Assembly (NCBI GenBank): GCA_038216155.1
Contig: JBBQQH010000033.1
Location: forward strand, 1 to 34,716
Reading direction: 5' to 3'
Origin: SZAS-103 sp038216155
Lineage (GTDB): Bacteria; Pseudomonadota; Gammaproteobacteria; Xanthomonadales; Xanthomonadaceae
Length of the DNA stretch: 34,716 nucleotides
Position 1 is the first letter of the stretch, and each line of letters starts with the position of its first letter. The position numbers and the translations under genes were made by a program. This document shows, piece by piece, positions 16,468 to 23,704 of this stretch. A model generated the notes under the pieces. It saw only the letters and a list, made by a program, of their open reading frames with translations, had not been told where the DNA came from and searched no databases.

Positions 16468-17498
16468 CACAACACGCCTTGCGGCAACTGCATGCTGAGG
16501 CAATGCAGGCTGCCGTTCTGCCAGATCAGCGGTTTGCACGGAATCTGCACGATCTCGCGATCAGGAAATGCCTGTGCGATTACTTCTAGCGCTTTCGCGT
16601 CTGCCGGATCGTCGTATCCCGGCACCAGCACCGCGCCGTTGATGATCAAGAAGTTTGCATACGACGCCGCCAACCGGCGATCGCCGTCCATGATCTCGCG
16701 CGCCCAGGGCAGGGCGAACAGCCGGTAAGGTTTGTCGTCGACGGTGCGCATGCTGGCCAGTTCCACCGACATCGCACGCATCTCCTCGAAGTGCGCGTCG
16801 TTCTGGTCGTCGCACCCCTGATACACGAAGCTGTCGGCCGAGGCGAAGCGTGCCAGCGTGTCTATGTGCGCGTCGGTGTCATCGCCCTGCAGATACCCGT
16901 AGTCGATCCACAACACGCGGTCCTGATGCAGGATGGCCGTCAGCTTGTCGCGGATCTGCGCGCGGCTCGAATCCGGATGCCGACAGTGCTGGCACTGTCT
17001 GCTGGTGAGCAAGGTGCCGAGCCCGTCGGTTTCAACCGAGCCGCCTTCCAGCGTGAACTCGACGCGTTCGCGGCGCGCGTTGCCAAACACGCCTTGTTCG
17101 AACAGACCGGCGATCAGTCGATCATCGCGGCCGGCGTCGTACTTTCCACCCCAGGCGTTGAAATGGAAGTCGAGCATGACCGGGCCGTCATTGCCCAGCA
17201 AGGTGACCGGACCGGTATCACGCAACCAGGTATCGTCGTAATCAACGAGAACCATGCGCACTTGATCCAGCGCAACGCCAGCGTGGGACAGGCAGTCGGC
17301 TGCACGTTGCCGCACGGCGTCGTCGGCCACGCACAGCAGCACCGGCTGGAAGCGAGTGATCGCAGCGATCAGTGCGGCGTATGTGGACTCGACCGATTCA
17401 AGGCGCGCGGCCCAGTCAGTATCAGCATGCGGCCACGCCAACAAAATCGCGGACTGGGGTTCCCACTCCGCGGGAAATCGCAACGCGTCCTTGCGCAT
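16467..17498 (-). CDS. aguA: Agmatine deiminase
   Basis: A 343-residue member of the peptidyl-arginine-deiminase-like guanidino-modifying family, converting agmatine to N-carbamoylputrescine and ammonia. Characteristic segments are YDDTWLRDTGP (about 87-97), FNAWGGKYDA (113-122), EGGSVETDG (151-159), DAHIDT with catalytic His211, and the nucleophile Cys333 in NGSLHCLSMQ. The last motif differs slightly from the common GGGNIHC form. It starts 3 bases after the stop of the preceding gene with a TGAGG just before, and is coupled to aguB by TGATG. With aguB it forms a complete two-enzyme pathway. Confidence 0.95.
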   Translation of the reverse strand: MRKDALRFPAEWEPQSAILLAWPHADTDWAARLESVESTYAALIAAITRFQPVLLCVADDAVRQRAADCLSHAGVALDQVRMVLVDYDDTWLRDTGPVTLLGNDGPVMLDFHFNAWGGKYDAGRDDRLIAGLFEQGVFGNARRERVEFTLEGGSVETDGLGTLLTSRQCQHCRHPDSSRAQIRDKLTAILHQDRVLWIDYGYLQGDDTDAHIDTLARFASADSFVYQGCDDQNDAHFEEMRAMSVELASMRTVDDKPYRLFALPWAREIMDGDRRLAASYANFLIINGAVLVPGYDDPADAKALEVIAQAFPDREIVQIPCKPLIWQNGSLHCLSMQLPQGVL

Positions 17499-17501
17499 GC
17501 C

Positions 17502-17840
17502 TCAGCGCACGGGCGCCGGACCGATTTCCTCGGGCATGGCGTGGTTGAGCACGATATCGATCACGTGCGTGCGCTCGAAATAAACCGTGTAATTGGCGTA
17601 CACCCAGCGCCGGATCACCGGCCAGTCGGCTTTCTGGCCACCGCGCGGTTCAAGCCTCTGCATCGGCGCGCCAAATCGCTTTTCGACCTGGGCCATGGTC
17701 ATGCCGCGCGCAGGCTGCGCAATTGGCCGGCCCATCTGTGCGCGATCGATCAGCAGGGTGTCGGCCCGAGCCGGCGTGCAGACGCAAGCCAATCCAGACA
17801 CTAATACCGATAGCAGCAGACTACGTTGTAAACCTGTCAT
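17502..17840 (-). CDS. Secreted BamE/SmpA-like small protein
   Basis: A 112-residue exported protein. It has a signal peptide (hydrophobic about residues 7-20, cleavage likely after ARA at 24-26) and a mature domain with GMTMAQVEKRFGAP, which matches the short helix-turn pattern of the SmpA/OmlA/BamE-like fold. A strand region follows (RRWVYANYTVYFERTHVIDIVL). The start ATG 17840 has GGGAGAG about 4 bases upstream. It lies 3 bases ahead of aguA and is probably the first gene of that operon, although a functional link to agmatine breakdown is not obvious. It has no lipobox, so it is not a lipoprotein like BamE itself. Confidence 0.8.
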   Translation of the reverse strand: MTGLQRSLLLSVLVSGLACVCTPARADTLLIDRAQMGRPIAQPARGMTMAQVEKRFGAPMQRLEPRGGQKADWPVIRRWVYANYTVYFERTHVIDIVLNHAMPEEIGPAPVR

Positions 17841-17962
17841 GGCACTCTCCCTTGGCTGACTAGCGCAATTATCGCAAGACCACTACGACCAGAACGCCGT
17901 TGTATCAGAACTGACCAGCCGCCGCCATTTGCAGCGTCGCGCGTGGATGCTGCAGATAGCAC

Positions 17963-17985
17963 AAAGGCCGCAGCTAGCGGCCTTT
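17963..17985 (-). terminator. Hairpin terminator after rpmJ
   Basis: A perfect 9-bp stem (aaaggccgc / gcggccttt) with a 5-base loop, 64 bases downstream of the rpmJ stop. The stem itself provides a T-run on either strand, and the tail is short. Confidence 0.7.
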
Positions 17986-18049
17986 GGCGGTGCAGCTTCG
18001 ATCGTGCCAGCCTGTCGTGCGGCGATGAAACGCCACGCGACGCCTGCAA

Positions 18050-18175
18050 TCAACGCTGACGAGCCTTGAAGCGCGGATTCGACTTGCAAATCACGAACAC
18101 CTTGCCTCGACGCCGAACGACTTTGCAGTCGCGGTGGCGGGTTTTGGCGGATTTAAGCGAGGACAAGACTTTCAT
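18050..18175 (-). CDS. rpmJ: Ribosomal protein L36, type B (zinc-independent)
   Basis: A 41-residue ribosomal protein L36 of the YkgO-like type B form: MKVLSSLKSAKTRHRDCKVV and then RRRGKVFVICKSNPRFKARQR. It lacks the C-x2-C...C-x4-H zinc ribbon of the type A form, keeping only two scattered cysteines. In enterobacteria such a paralogue replaces the zinc form when zinc is scarce; in Xanthomonadales this type is often the one present, and whether a second copy exists elsewhere cannot be seen here. ATG 18175 is chosen by homology; the open frame upstream overlaps the promoter. It is monocistronic, with its own promoter and terminator. Confidence 0.95.
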   Translation of the reverse strand: MKVLSSLKSAKTRHRDCKVVRRRGKVFVICKSNPRFKARQR

Positions 18176-18208
18176 GGCATTAGACTCTGGAGCGCAAGTT
18201 AGTCGCGC

Positions 18209-18237
18209 AGTATATCGGGGATTTTCAGCACGTTCAA
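18209..18237 (-). promoter_or_regulatory. Sigma-70 promoter of rpmJ
   Basis: TTGAAC (plus coordinates 18232-18237) and TATACT (18209-18214) are separated by exactly 17 bases. The predicted start is about 27 bases before the rpmJ ATG. It is one of the best consensus promoters in the window, as expected for a ribosomal protein. No Zur-like palindrome is recognised across it. Confidence 0.75.
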
Positions 18238-18319
18238 TGGCTTGCCCCGACAATGGCGATGCATCGAGTGGTTTCCGTTCAATGATCGCCTATGCCCGGA
18301 ACATCTGCATGGATCGGCC

Positions 18320-19609
18320 TCAATCAACCAGGATCGGTTGGGTGCGCAATTGCACCCATTGGCCCAGCCCGCAGCCAAGCAACGCCATGGCTGCGATGTA
18401 ATACGCCGGCGCTGCCGCATTCGCGTGCAAAGCCAGTGTCAGCAATACAGGCGTTGCACCGCCGAAGATCGCATATGCCACGTTGTAGGAGAACGGCAAT
18501 CCGCTAAAGCGCACCGTCGGCGGAAACGCGCTAACGGCGATCGACGGCACCAATGCAGTCAATCCGACACTGAATCCGACCAGCGCATACGACGGCTACA
18601 ACCAGCGGGCGTCTTGCCGGACCCCGAAGTAGAAAAGCCAAAAACTGACGCCCAGCAACACACTCCATATGACCAGTACGCGGCCGGCACCGAAGCGATC
18701 GGCGGCGCTCCCGGCAACGATGTTGCCCAGCATCGTGCACACGATCGCGAGAGAGTTGGCCAGCAACTCCGATTGCATCGAGATGCCGAACCCCTTCTGC
18801 AGCAGCGTCGGCATCATCAAAAGCGGCACCACCACCGCGGCAGTTAGCAGCCAAGTCAGCAGCATCGACAACAGCACGCCGCCACGATGGTCACGCAGGA
18901 CAGTCTTGATCGGAAGCTCCGACGCGAGCGCCTTGCGCGCCTGCAGTTCCGCGAATACCGGCGTCTCTTGCAACAGGCGTCGCAGGTGCATGGCGATCAA
19001 GCCGAATGCGCCGCCGAGCAGGAACGGAACTCGCCAACCCCAAGTCAACAAATGGCTATCGGTGAGTACTGCGCCAATCCCAGCGGCGATCAGCGAATCC
19101 AGCAGGATGCCGGCGGTCAATCCGGCCGATAGCGTGCCGCAGGCCAGACTGCGATGACGGGGCGACACGCGCTCGCTCACGAACACCCATGCGCCGGGCG
19201 CCTCGCCTCCGATTGCCGCGCCCTGCATCATCCTCAGTAGCAACAGCAGCAGCGGCGCAGCGATGCCGACAGTCGCATAGGTTGGCAGGCAACCGATCAG
19301 CAAGGTCGGGATCGCCATCAGCGCTATGCTGAGCATAAACATCCGCTTGCGTCCAAGCAGATCGCCAAAATGCGCCATCACCACTCCGGCCGAGTGGACG
19401 TGCGAGATAGCCCGCAGCGAAAATCCCGAATGTCTGTACCAGCCGCAGCCACTCGGGCATGGCTGGCGGAAAAAACACCGCACCCATTGTCGCGGCGAAG
19501 AACACGAAGATCACCAAATCGTAAAACTCCAGCGCGCCGCCCAACGCTGCGAGCGTGAGCGTGCGCAGTTGCTGACGTGTGAGGCCGGGGTGATTGCTTC
19601 AAGGGTCAT
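18320..19609 (-). pseudogene. MFS transporter (MHS/ProP-like), three lesions
   Basis: Read through its lesions, this is a full-length metabolite:H+ symporter of about 430 residues. It starts MTLEAITP at ATG 19609, followed by GGALEFYDLVIFVFFA (TM1), a GHFGDRxGRK-type loop here reading AHFGDLLGRKRMF, then RMMQGAAIGGEAPGA, LTWGWRVPFLLGG and LRRLLQETPVF. Lesions: a frame change near 19586 in a short C run, a frame change near 19390 (one extra base in ctcggccgga), and an in-frame TAG at 18596-18598, after which the same frame continues to the normal end at 18320. Each is small, and three in one gene argue for real decay rather than sequencing error. The substrate is unknown; relatives carry osmolytes or dicarboxylates. 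Confidence 0.88.
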
Positions 19610-19696
19610 CGGTGACAATCGCGCTTGCGTGTAGAACGTTTTATTGGAGCAACCGCACCAGCCGGCGCGAGCCGTTGGCGGGTCCGGGCGCAACAG

Positions 19697-19960
19697 TCAG
19701 GGCTTCGTCGGTTCAAGCGATTGACAATGCGAGCGGATCACCCGATGCACGAAACGAAGCTTTTCGAGCACTGGCGGGGTGAGGATGAAAGTCGCGGGTG
19801 CCCATGCTTTGGTTGAGGTTGTTGAGCGCATAGGTCAGAGAAAACCAGCGCCCATTTCGACCGTGTCCTCGATGAACCCGAGCAGCCCGCCGCAGCGTTC
19901 GCAACCGGTATTTTCGTAAAACACCTGTTACGCGCAGCGATCGCAGTGGAACGTTTTCAT
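19697..19960 (-). pseudogene. Remnant of a zinc-ribbon putative metallopeptidase (COG4307-like)
   Basis: From ATG 19960 the minus strand reads MKTFHCDRCA, a TAA stop at codon 11, then QVFYENTGCERCGGLLGF. This is the N-terminal zinc ribbon (two CxxC knuckles) that opens the COG4307 putative zinc-binding peptidases. The frame then shifts into LTYALNNLNQSMGTRDF and again into ILTPPVLEKLRFVHRV, which resemble the C-terminus of the same family, ending at TGA 19697-19699. The family is roughly 350 residues, so most of the middle, including any catalytic HExxH region, is deleted. Assignment is by recalled family sequence and should be confirmed. Confidence 0.65.
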
Positions 19961-20058
19961 GGACGCCTCGGGCGCTGTGCGGATTGGCTGGTGGATCGGT
20001 GGGCACGGTAGCAAGCGGCGTGTCGTTGAAAACTGACCCCGCAGCATCCTCGCCTGAT

Positions 20059-20118
20059 TGACGAGCTAAAGAAATTCAATGAATCCCCTAGAATGCTTTT
20101 ACTTCTACCAAGGTGGCC
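20059..20118. repeat. Imperfect direct repeat, copy 1 (upstream of cmk)
   Basis: Aligned by hand with 20197-20257, about 45 of 61 positions agree. The shared blocks are TGACGA, AAAGA, a C-run followed by TAGAATGC, ACTTC and CAAGG. TAGAAT (20089-20094) is -10-like. The copies are 138 bases apart. Confidence 0.6.
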
Positions 20119-20196
20119 GCGATTGATTGACCAGCTTCGCTGTTGAAGAGCAGATCAGCGTCCGCCGAAAAGTCTTGCAACAGAGAAGCTGGGAAA

Positions 20197-20257
20197 TGAC
20201 GAACGAAAGACGTCCAGAGATTCCCCCTAGAATGCGGTGACTTCAAACAAGGTTGTC
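20197..20257. repeat. Imperfect direct repeat, copy 2 (cmk leader)
   Basis: The second copy of the segment at 20059-20118. Its TAGAAT (20228-20233) could be the -10 box for cmk, and its CAAGG block forms the likely ribosome-binding site ahead of ATG 20261. No good -35 hexamer is present at 16-18 bases. Confidence 0.6.
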
Positions 20258-20260
20258 AGG

Positions 20261-20932
20261 ATGGATTCCAGCGTTCCCGTGTTGACCATCGATGGGCCAT
20301 CCGGTTCGGGCAAGGGCACCATCAGCCGTGCAGTGGCGCAGAAGCTGGGCTGGCATTATCTGGATTCGGGCGCGCTGTATCGGGCTGTCGGGTTAGCGTC
20401 GAGATGGTCCGATCTCGATTTTTCCGACCACGCCGCGCTGGTCCGGCGGGCGTTGGATACCGACATCCGCTTTTGTACCGAAGGAGCCAGCGAGCCGCGC
20501 GTGCTGGTGGATGGCGTGGATGCGACCGACGAATTGCGCACCGAAACTGCCGGCGCAGCAGCCTCGGCGATCGCGGCGATCCCGGAAGTCCGGCTCGCGC
20601 TGTTCGACAAGCAGCGCGCCTTTCGGCAGCCGCCGGGGCTGGTCGCCGATGGTCGCGACATGGGCACGGTGGTGTTCACCGATGCCGCGCACAAGGTGTT
20701 TCTGACTGCCAGCGCCGGCCAGCGTGCGGAAAGACGCTATAAGCAGTTGAAGGACAAAGGAGTTTCCGTTACGCTAGACGGTCTGCTGCGGGAAATTCTT
20801 GCCCGTGACGCCCGCGACGCCCAGCGTGCGGTGGCGCCACTCAGACCGGCTGAAGATGCGGTTTTGATCGACACCACCGATGTTCCGGTCGATACGGTTG
20901 TCGCGCGCGTGCTGGCGCTGGTTGACGCGTAA
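20261..20932 (+). CDS. cmk: Cytidylate kinase
   Basis: A 223-residue (d)CMP kinase that phosphorylates CMP and dCMP to the diphosphates in the cytoplasm. The P-loop GPSGSGKGT is at residues 12-20. The CMP-binding YLDSGALYRAVGLA follows, then GRDMGTVVF, and a basic lid-like segment RAERRYKQLK. ATG 20261 is preferred over the in-frame GTG at 20237 because AAGG lies 9 bases before it and the family begins there. It precedes rpsA, the classic gammaproteobacterial cmk-rpsA-ihfB order. Confidence 0.96.
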   Translation: MDSSVPVLTIDGPSGSGKGTISRAVAQKLGWHYLDSGALYRAVGLASRWSDLDFSDHAALVRRALDTDIRFCTEGASEPRVLVDGVDATDELRTETAGAAASAIAAIPEVRLALFDKQRAFRQPPGLVADGRDMGTVVFTDAAHKVFLTASAGQRAERRYKQLKDKGVSVTLDGLLREILARDARDAQRAVAPLRPAEDAVLIDTTDVPVDTVVARVLALVDA

Positions 20933-21025
20933 TTCCTGACTGTTTCTTTCGGGCGTTTCGCGCAAGGCTTGAGTTGGCATTCAAAGCGTCCTGCGCCAAG
21001 GGGAACATTGCGTAGCAGAGCCGCT

Positions 21026-21053
21026 CCCGGAGGGAATGCTTCCTGCGGGTTTT
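21026..21053 (+). terminator. Hairpin with T-run in the cmk-rpsA gap
   Basis: CCCG...CGGG and AGG...CCT stems, with small internal loops, close on a TGC loop and are followed directly by TTTT. It sits 100 bases before rpsA, and a TACAAT -10-like hexamer (21053-21058) follows it at once. It could end cmk transcription, act as an attenuator, or be part of the rpsA leader. Confidence 0.45.
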
Positions 21054-21154
21054 ACAATCAACTCCACCGACCATACGCATTCCGCGCAGGTCGACAACGG
21101 GTGGATCGGTGCCAACCAATGCATCGATCTGTGTCATCAACAGAGAAATTTTCA

Positions 21155-22831
21155 ATGACCGAATCATTCGCAGAACTGTTCGAACAAACCCAGGCGACCA
21201 TCGCCAAACTCAAGCCCGGCAGCATCGTGACGGGTACGATCGTCGAGATTCGTTCCGACGTCGTGGTCATCCACGCCGGTTTGAAGTCCGAAGGCATTGT
21301 GCCGATCGAACAGTTTCGTGACGACGACGGCAACCTCGACCTCGAAATCGGTCAGCAGGTCAAGGTCGCCCTCGAATACCTGGAAAATGGCTTCGGCGAG
21401 ACCGTGCTCTCGCGCGAGAAAGCCAAGCGTTCGCTGGTCTGGGACGAGCTCGAGGAAGCGCTCGAGAAGAACGAAACAATCACCGGTCGCATCAGCGGCA
21501 AGGTGAAGGGTGGTTTCACCGTCGACATCCGCGACGTGCGCGCGTTCCTGCCGGGTTCGCTGGTCGATGTGCGCCCCGTGCGCGATCCCGGCTATCTGGA
21601 AGGCAAGGAACTCGAGTTCAAGCTGATCAAGCTGGATCGCAAGCGCAACAACGTGGTGGTTTCGCGTCGCGCGGTGGTTGAATCCGAGCATTCGGAAGAG
21701 CGCGAGCAGTTGATGGATCGTCTGCAGGAAGGCGCAGTGATCAAGGGTGTGGTCAAGAACCTCACCGATTACGGCGCGTTCGTTGACCTCGGCGGTATCG
21801 ATGGCCTGCTGCACATCACCGACATGGCGTGGAAGCGCGTGCGGCATCCGTCCGAAGTGGTTGAAGTGGGTCAGGAACTCGACGTGCGCGTGCTCAAGTA
21901 CGACCGCGAGCGCAACCGCGTCAGCCTCGGCCTCAAGCAGCTGGGCGAGGATCCGTGGGACAACATCACCCGCCGCTATCCAGCCAGCGCGCGCCTGTTC
22001 GGCAAGGTCAGCAACGTCACCGATTACGGCGCGTTTGTCGAGATCGAGCCGGGCGTCGAAGGGCTGGTGCACGTCTCCGAAATGGACTGGACCAACAAGA
22101 ACGTCAACCCGTCGAAGATGGTGCAGGTGGGCGACGAAGTGCAGGTCATGGTGCTGGACGTCGACGAAGAGCGTCGCCGGATTTCGCTGGGCATGAAGCA
22201 AGTGCAGGCCAATCCGTGGGAAGCCTTCGCCGCAATGCACAACAAGGGCGACAAGGTCTCGGGCCAGATCAAATCGATCACCGACTTCGGCATCTTCATC
22301 GGCCTGGATGGCGGCATCGACGGTCTGGTGCATTTGTCCGATATCTCCTGGAACTCTACCGGCGAAGACGTTGCGCGCAACTACAAGAAGGGCGACACGC
22401 TGGAAGCCGTGGTGTTGGCGGTCGATCCGGAACGCGAGCGCATTTCGCTCGGCGTCAAGCAGATGGAACAGGATCCGGTCGGTCAGTTCATGGCCGGCAC
22501 ACCGAAGGGCAGCCTCGTCACCGGCACCGTGAAGGAAGTTGACGCCAAGGGCGCCACGATCGATCTCCCCGATGGCATGGAAGGCTATGTGCGCGCGTCC
22601 GACATCGCCAAAGAGCGGGTCGATGACGCCACCGAGCACCTGAAGGTTGGCGACACCATCGAGGCTCGCTTCATGGGCATGGATCGCAAGGGCCGTTTGT
22701 TGCAGCTGTCGATCAAGGCCAAGGACGAAGCCGAAGTGCAGCAGGCGATGGACGACATCCAGCAGAGTGCCTCCACCGGCACCACTACGCTGGGTGCGTT
22801 GCTGCGCGAGAAGATGAACAAGAGCGAGTAA
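21155..22831 (+). CDS. rpsA: 30S ribosomal protein S1
   Basis: A 558-residue protein, the usual length for the gammaproteobacterial form with six S1 (OB-fold) domains that bind mRNA and recruit it to the 30S subunit. Domain repeats are visible as VKGVVKNLTDYGAFVDLGG..GLLH, SNVTDYGAFVEIEPGVEGLVH and IKSITDFGIFIGLDGGIDGLVH, with inter-domain EDPW and NPWE motifs. ATG 21155 starts MTESFAELFEQ, the conserved N-terminus; the upstream open frame is leader sequence. The ribosome-binding site is weak (AGAG about 12 bases before), consistent with an S1-type leader. It is followed by a strong terminator. Confidence 0.98.
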   Translation: MTESFAELFEQTQATIAKLKPGSIVTGTIVEIRSDVVVIHAGLKSEGIVPIEQFRDDDGNLDLEIGQQVKVALEYLENGFGETVLSREKAKRSLVWDELEEALEKNETITGRISGKVKGGFTVDIRDVRAFLPGSLVDVRPVRDPGYLEGKELEFKLIKLDRKRNNVVVSRRAVVESEHSEEREQLMDRLQEGAVIKGVVKNLTDYGAFVDLGGIDGLLHITDMAWKRVRHPSEVVEVGQELDVRVLKYDRERNRVSLGLKQLGEDPWDNITRRYPASARLFGKVSNVTDYGAFVEIEPGVEGLVHVSEMDWTNKNVNPSKMVQVGDEVQVMVLDVDEERRRISLGMKQVQANPWEAFAAMHNKGDKVSGQIKSITDFGIFIGLDGGIDGLVHLSDISWNSTGEDVARNYKKGDTLEAVVLAVDPERERISLGVKQMEQDPVGQFMAGTPKGSLVTGTVKEVDAKGATIDLPDGMEGYVRASDIAKERVDDATEHLKVGDTIEARFMGMDRKGRLLQLSIKAKDEAEVQQAMDDIQQSASTGTTTLGALLREKMNKSE

Positions 22832-22909
22832 GGCTTGCGCGCCTGCTATTGGTTGAAAACGATGGCAGGCGCCTGGTTTGTTGCTGGTCGATTATTGTTG
22901 ATGCAAGTG

Positions 22910-22941
22910 GCCGCGATCCGGGATTCCGGGTCGCGGCTTTT
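22910..22941 (+). terminator. Intrinsic terminator of rpsA
   Basis: A 10-bp stem with one G-T type mismatch (gccgcgatcc / gggtcgcggc) followed by TTTT. A second inverted repeat (gcgcctgc / gcaggcgc) lies between the rpsA stop and this hairpin, at about 22838-22873. Confidence 0.85.
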
Positions 22942-23000
22942 GTCACAGTTTGAACACGCGTAACACCCCCCGCATTGAGCATCCGCGCGCCGCATCTGGC

Positions 23001-23294
23001 ATGACCAAGTCCGAATTGATCGAAGTGCTGGCCCTGCGCCAGGCGCACCTCAAGGCCGACGATGTCGACCTCGCGGTGAAGACATTGCTGGAACTGATGA
23101 GTGACGCGCTGGCACATGGCGAGCGCATCGAAGTACGCGGCTTTGGCAGTTTTTCCCTGCACTTCCGACCCGCACGCATTGGCCGCAACCCCAAGACTGG
23201 CGACTCGGTCGCACTGCCCGGCAAGCACGTCCCGCACTTCAAGCCCGGCAAGGAACTGCGCGAGTGCGTGAACTCAGTCGAGATCAGCGAATGA
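23001..23294 (+). CDS. ihfB: Integration host factor beta subunit
   Basis: A 97-residue DNA-bending protein of the HU/IHF family that pairs with IhfA to make sharp bends at specific sites. The family core is intact: TKSELIEVLA at the start, EVRGFGSFSLHFRPARIGRNPKTGDSV including the DNA-intercalating arm (Arg-Asn-Pro at about 62-64), and PHFKPGKELRE at the end. ATG 23001 is chosen by homology; a TTG-started extension to 22950 is unlikely. It lies after rpsA in the standard order, 60 bases past the rpsA terminator, so it probably has its own promoter or depends on read-through. Confidence 0.96.
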   Translation: MTKSELIEVLALRQAHLKADDVDLAVKTLLELMSDALAHGERIEVRGFGSFSLHFRPARIGRNPKTGDSVALPGKHVPHFKPGKELRECVNSVEISE

Positions 23295-23385
23295 TCACGC
23301 GGAATTTCGTGCGCCTGCATTGAGCGCGCGTACGGGCCGACGATTGGGCTAAGCTTTCCGCATCATCGCCACGAGGCAGTTCCGC

Positions 23386-23697
23386 ATGCGCCTGCTGCAG
23401 TTGTTGCTTGCCTTGTTGTTCGTCGCCGCCGGCGTGGTGTTTGGCGCGCTCAATCCGCAGACCACGATGCTGGACTTCTATTACCTGCATCAATCGGTTG
23501 GTGTCGGCGTGGCGCTGCTGGTTGCGCTATTGATTGGCGCGTTACTGGGCGGCATGGCGATCAGTGTCGGTGTCGTCTGGCCGCTGCGGCGCAAACTGAG
23601 GCAGGCGCACAAACGACAGGCGCAACCACTCGCTGCAACGTATCGACTCTCCGAAGATGATCCAGCAACGGCAGCGTTAGTGCAGCCGCGGGTTTGA
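23386..23697 (+). CDS. lapA: LapA-domain protein (DUF1049)
   Basis: A 103-residue inner-membrane protein with two helices (about residues 3-20 and 40-65), an NPQTTMLDFYYL segment between them and a basic cytoplasmic tail. This fits LapA (YciS), the small partner of LapB in the control of LPS synthesis. It ends 7 bases before lapB, and the pair is conserved after ihfB in gammaproteobacteria. The tail is somewhat longer than in the E. coli protein. Confidence 0.9.
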   Translation: MRLLQLLLALLFVAAGVVFGALNPQTTMLDFYYLHQSVGVGVALLVALLIGALLGGMAISVGVVWPLRRKLRQAHKRQAQPLAATYRLSEDDPATAALVQPRV

Positions 23698-23704
23698 CCT
23701 GCAC

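Larger units (their letters stand above)
19961..20260. other. Intergenic region before cmk with a duplicated segment
   Basis: About 300 bases without a gene. It contains two imperfect copies of a 60-base segment, listed separately, the second running up to the cmk start. I see no other homology, and no RNA gene that I can recognise. Confidence 0.5.

Noticed and set aside
19713..20006. 97-codon minus-strand open frame as a gene
   Set aside because: It passes through the zinc-ribbon peptidase remnant in the wrong frame for most of its length; only a central piece matches the family.
21164..22639. 491-codon open frame antisense to rpsA
   Set aside because: It is the reverse shadow of the highly conserved, GC-biased rpsA gene; its translation is rich in His and Asp with no family resemblance.
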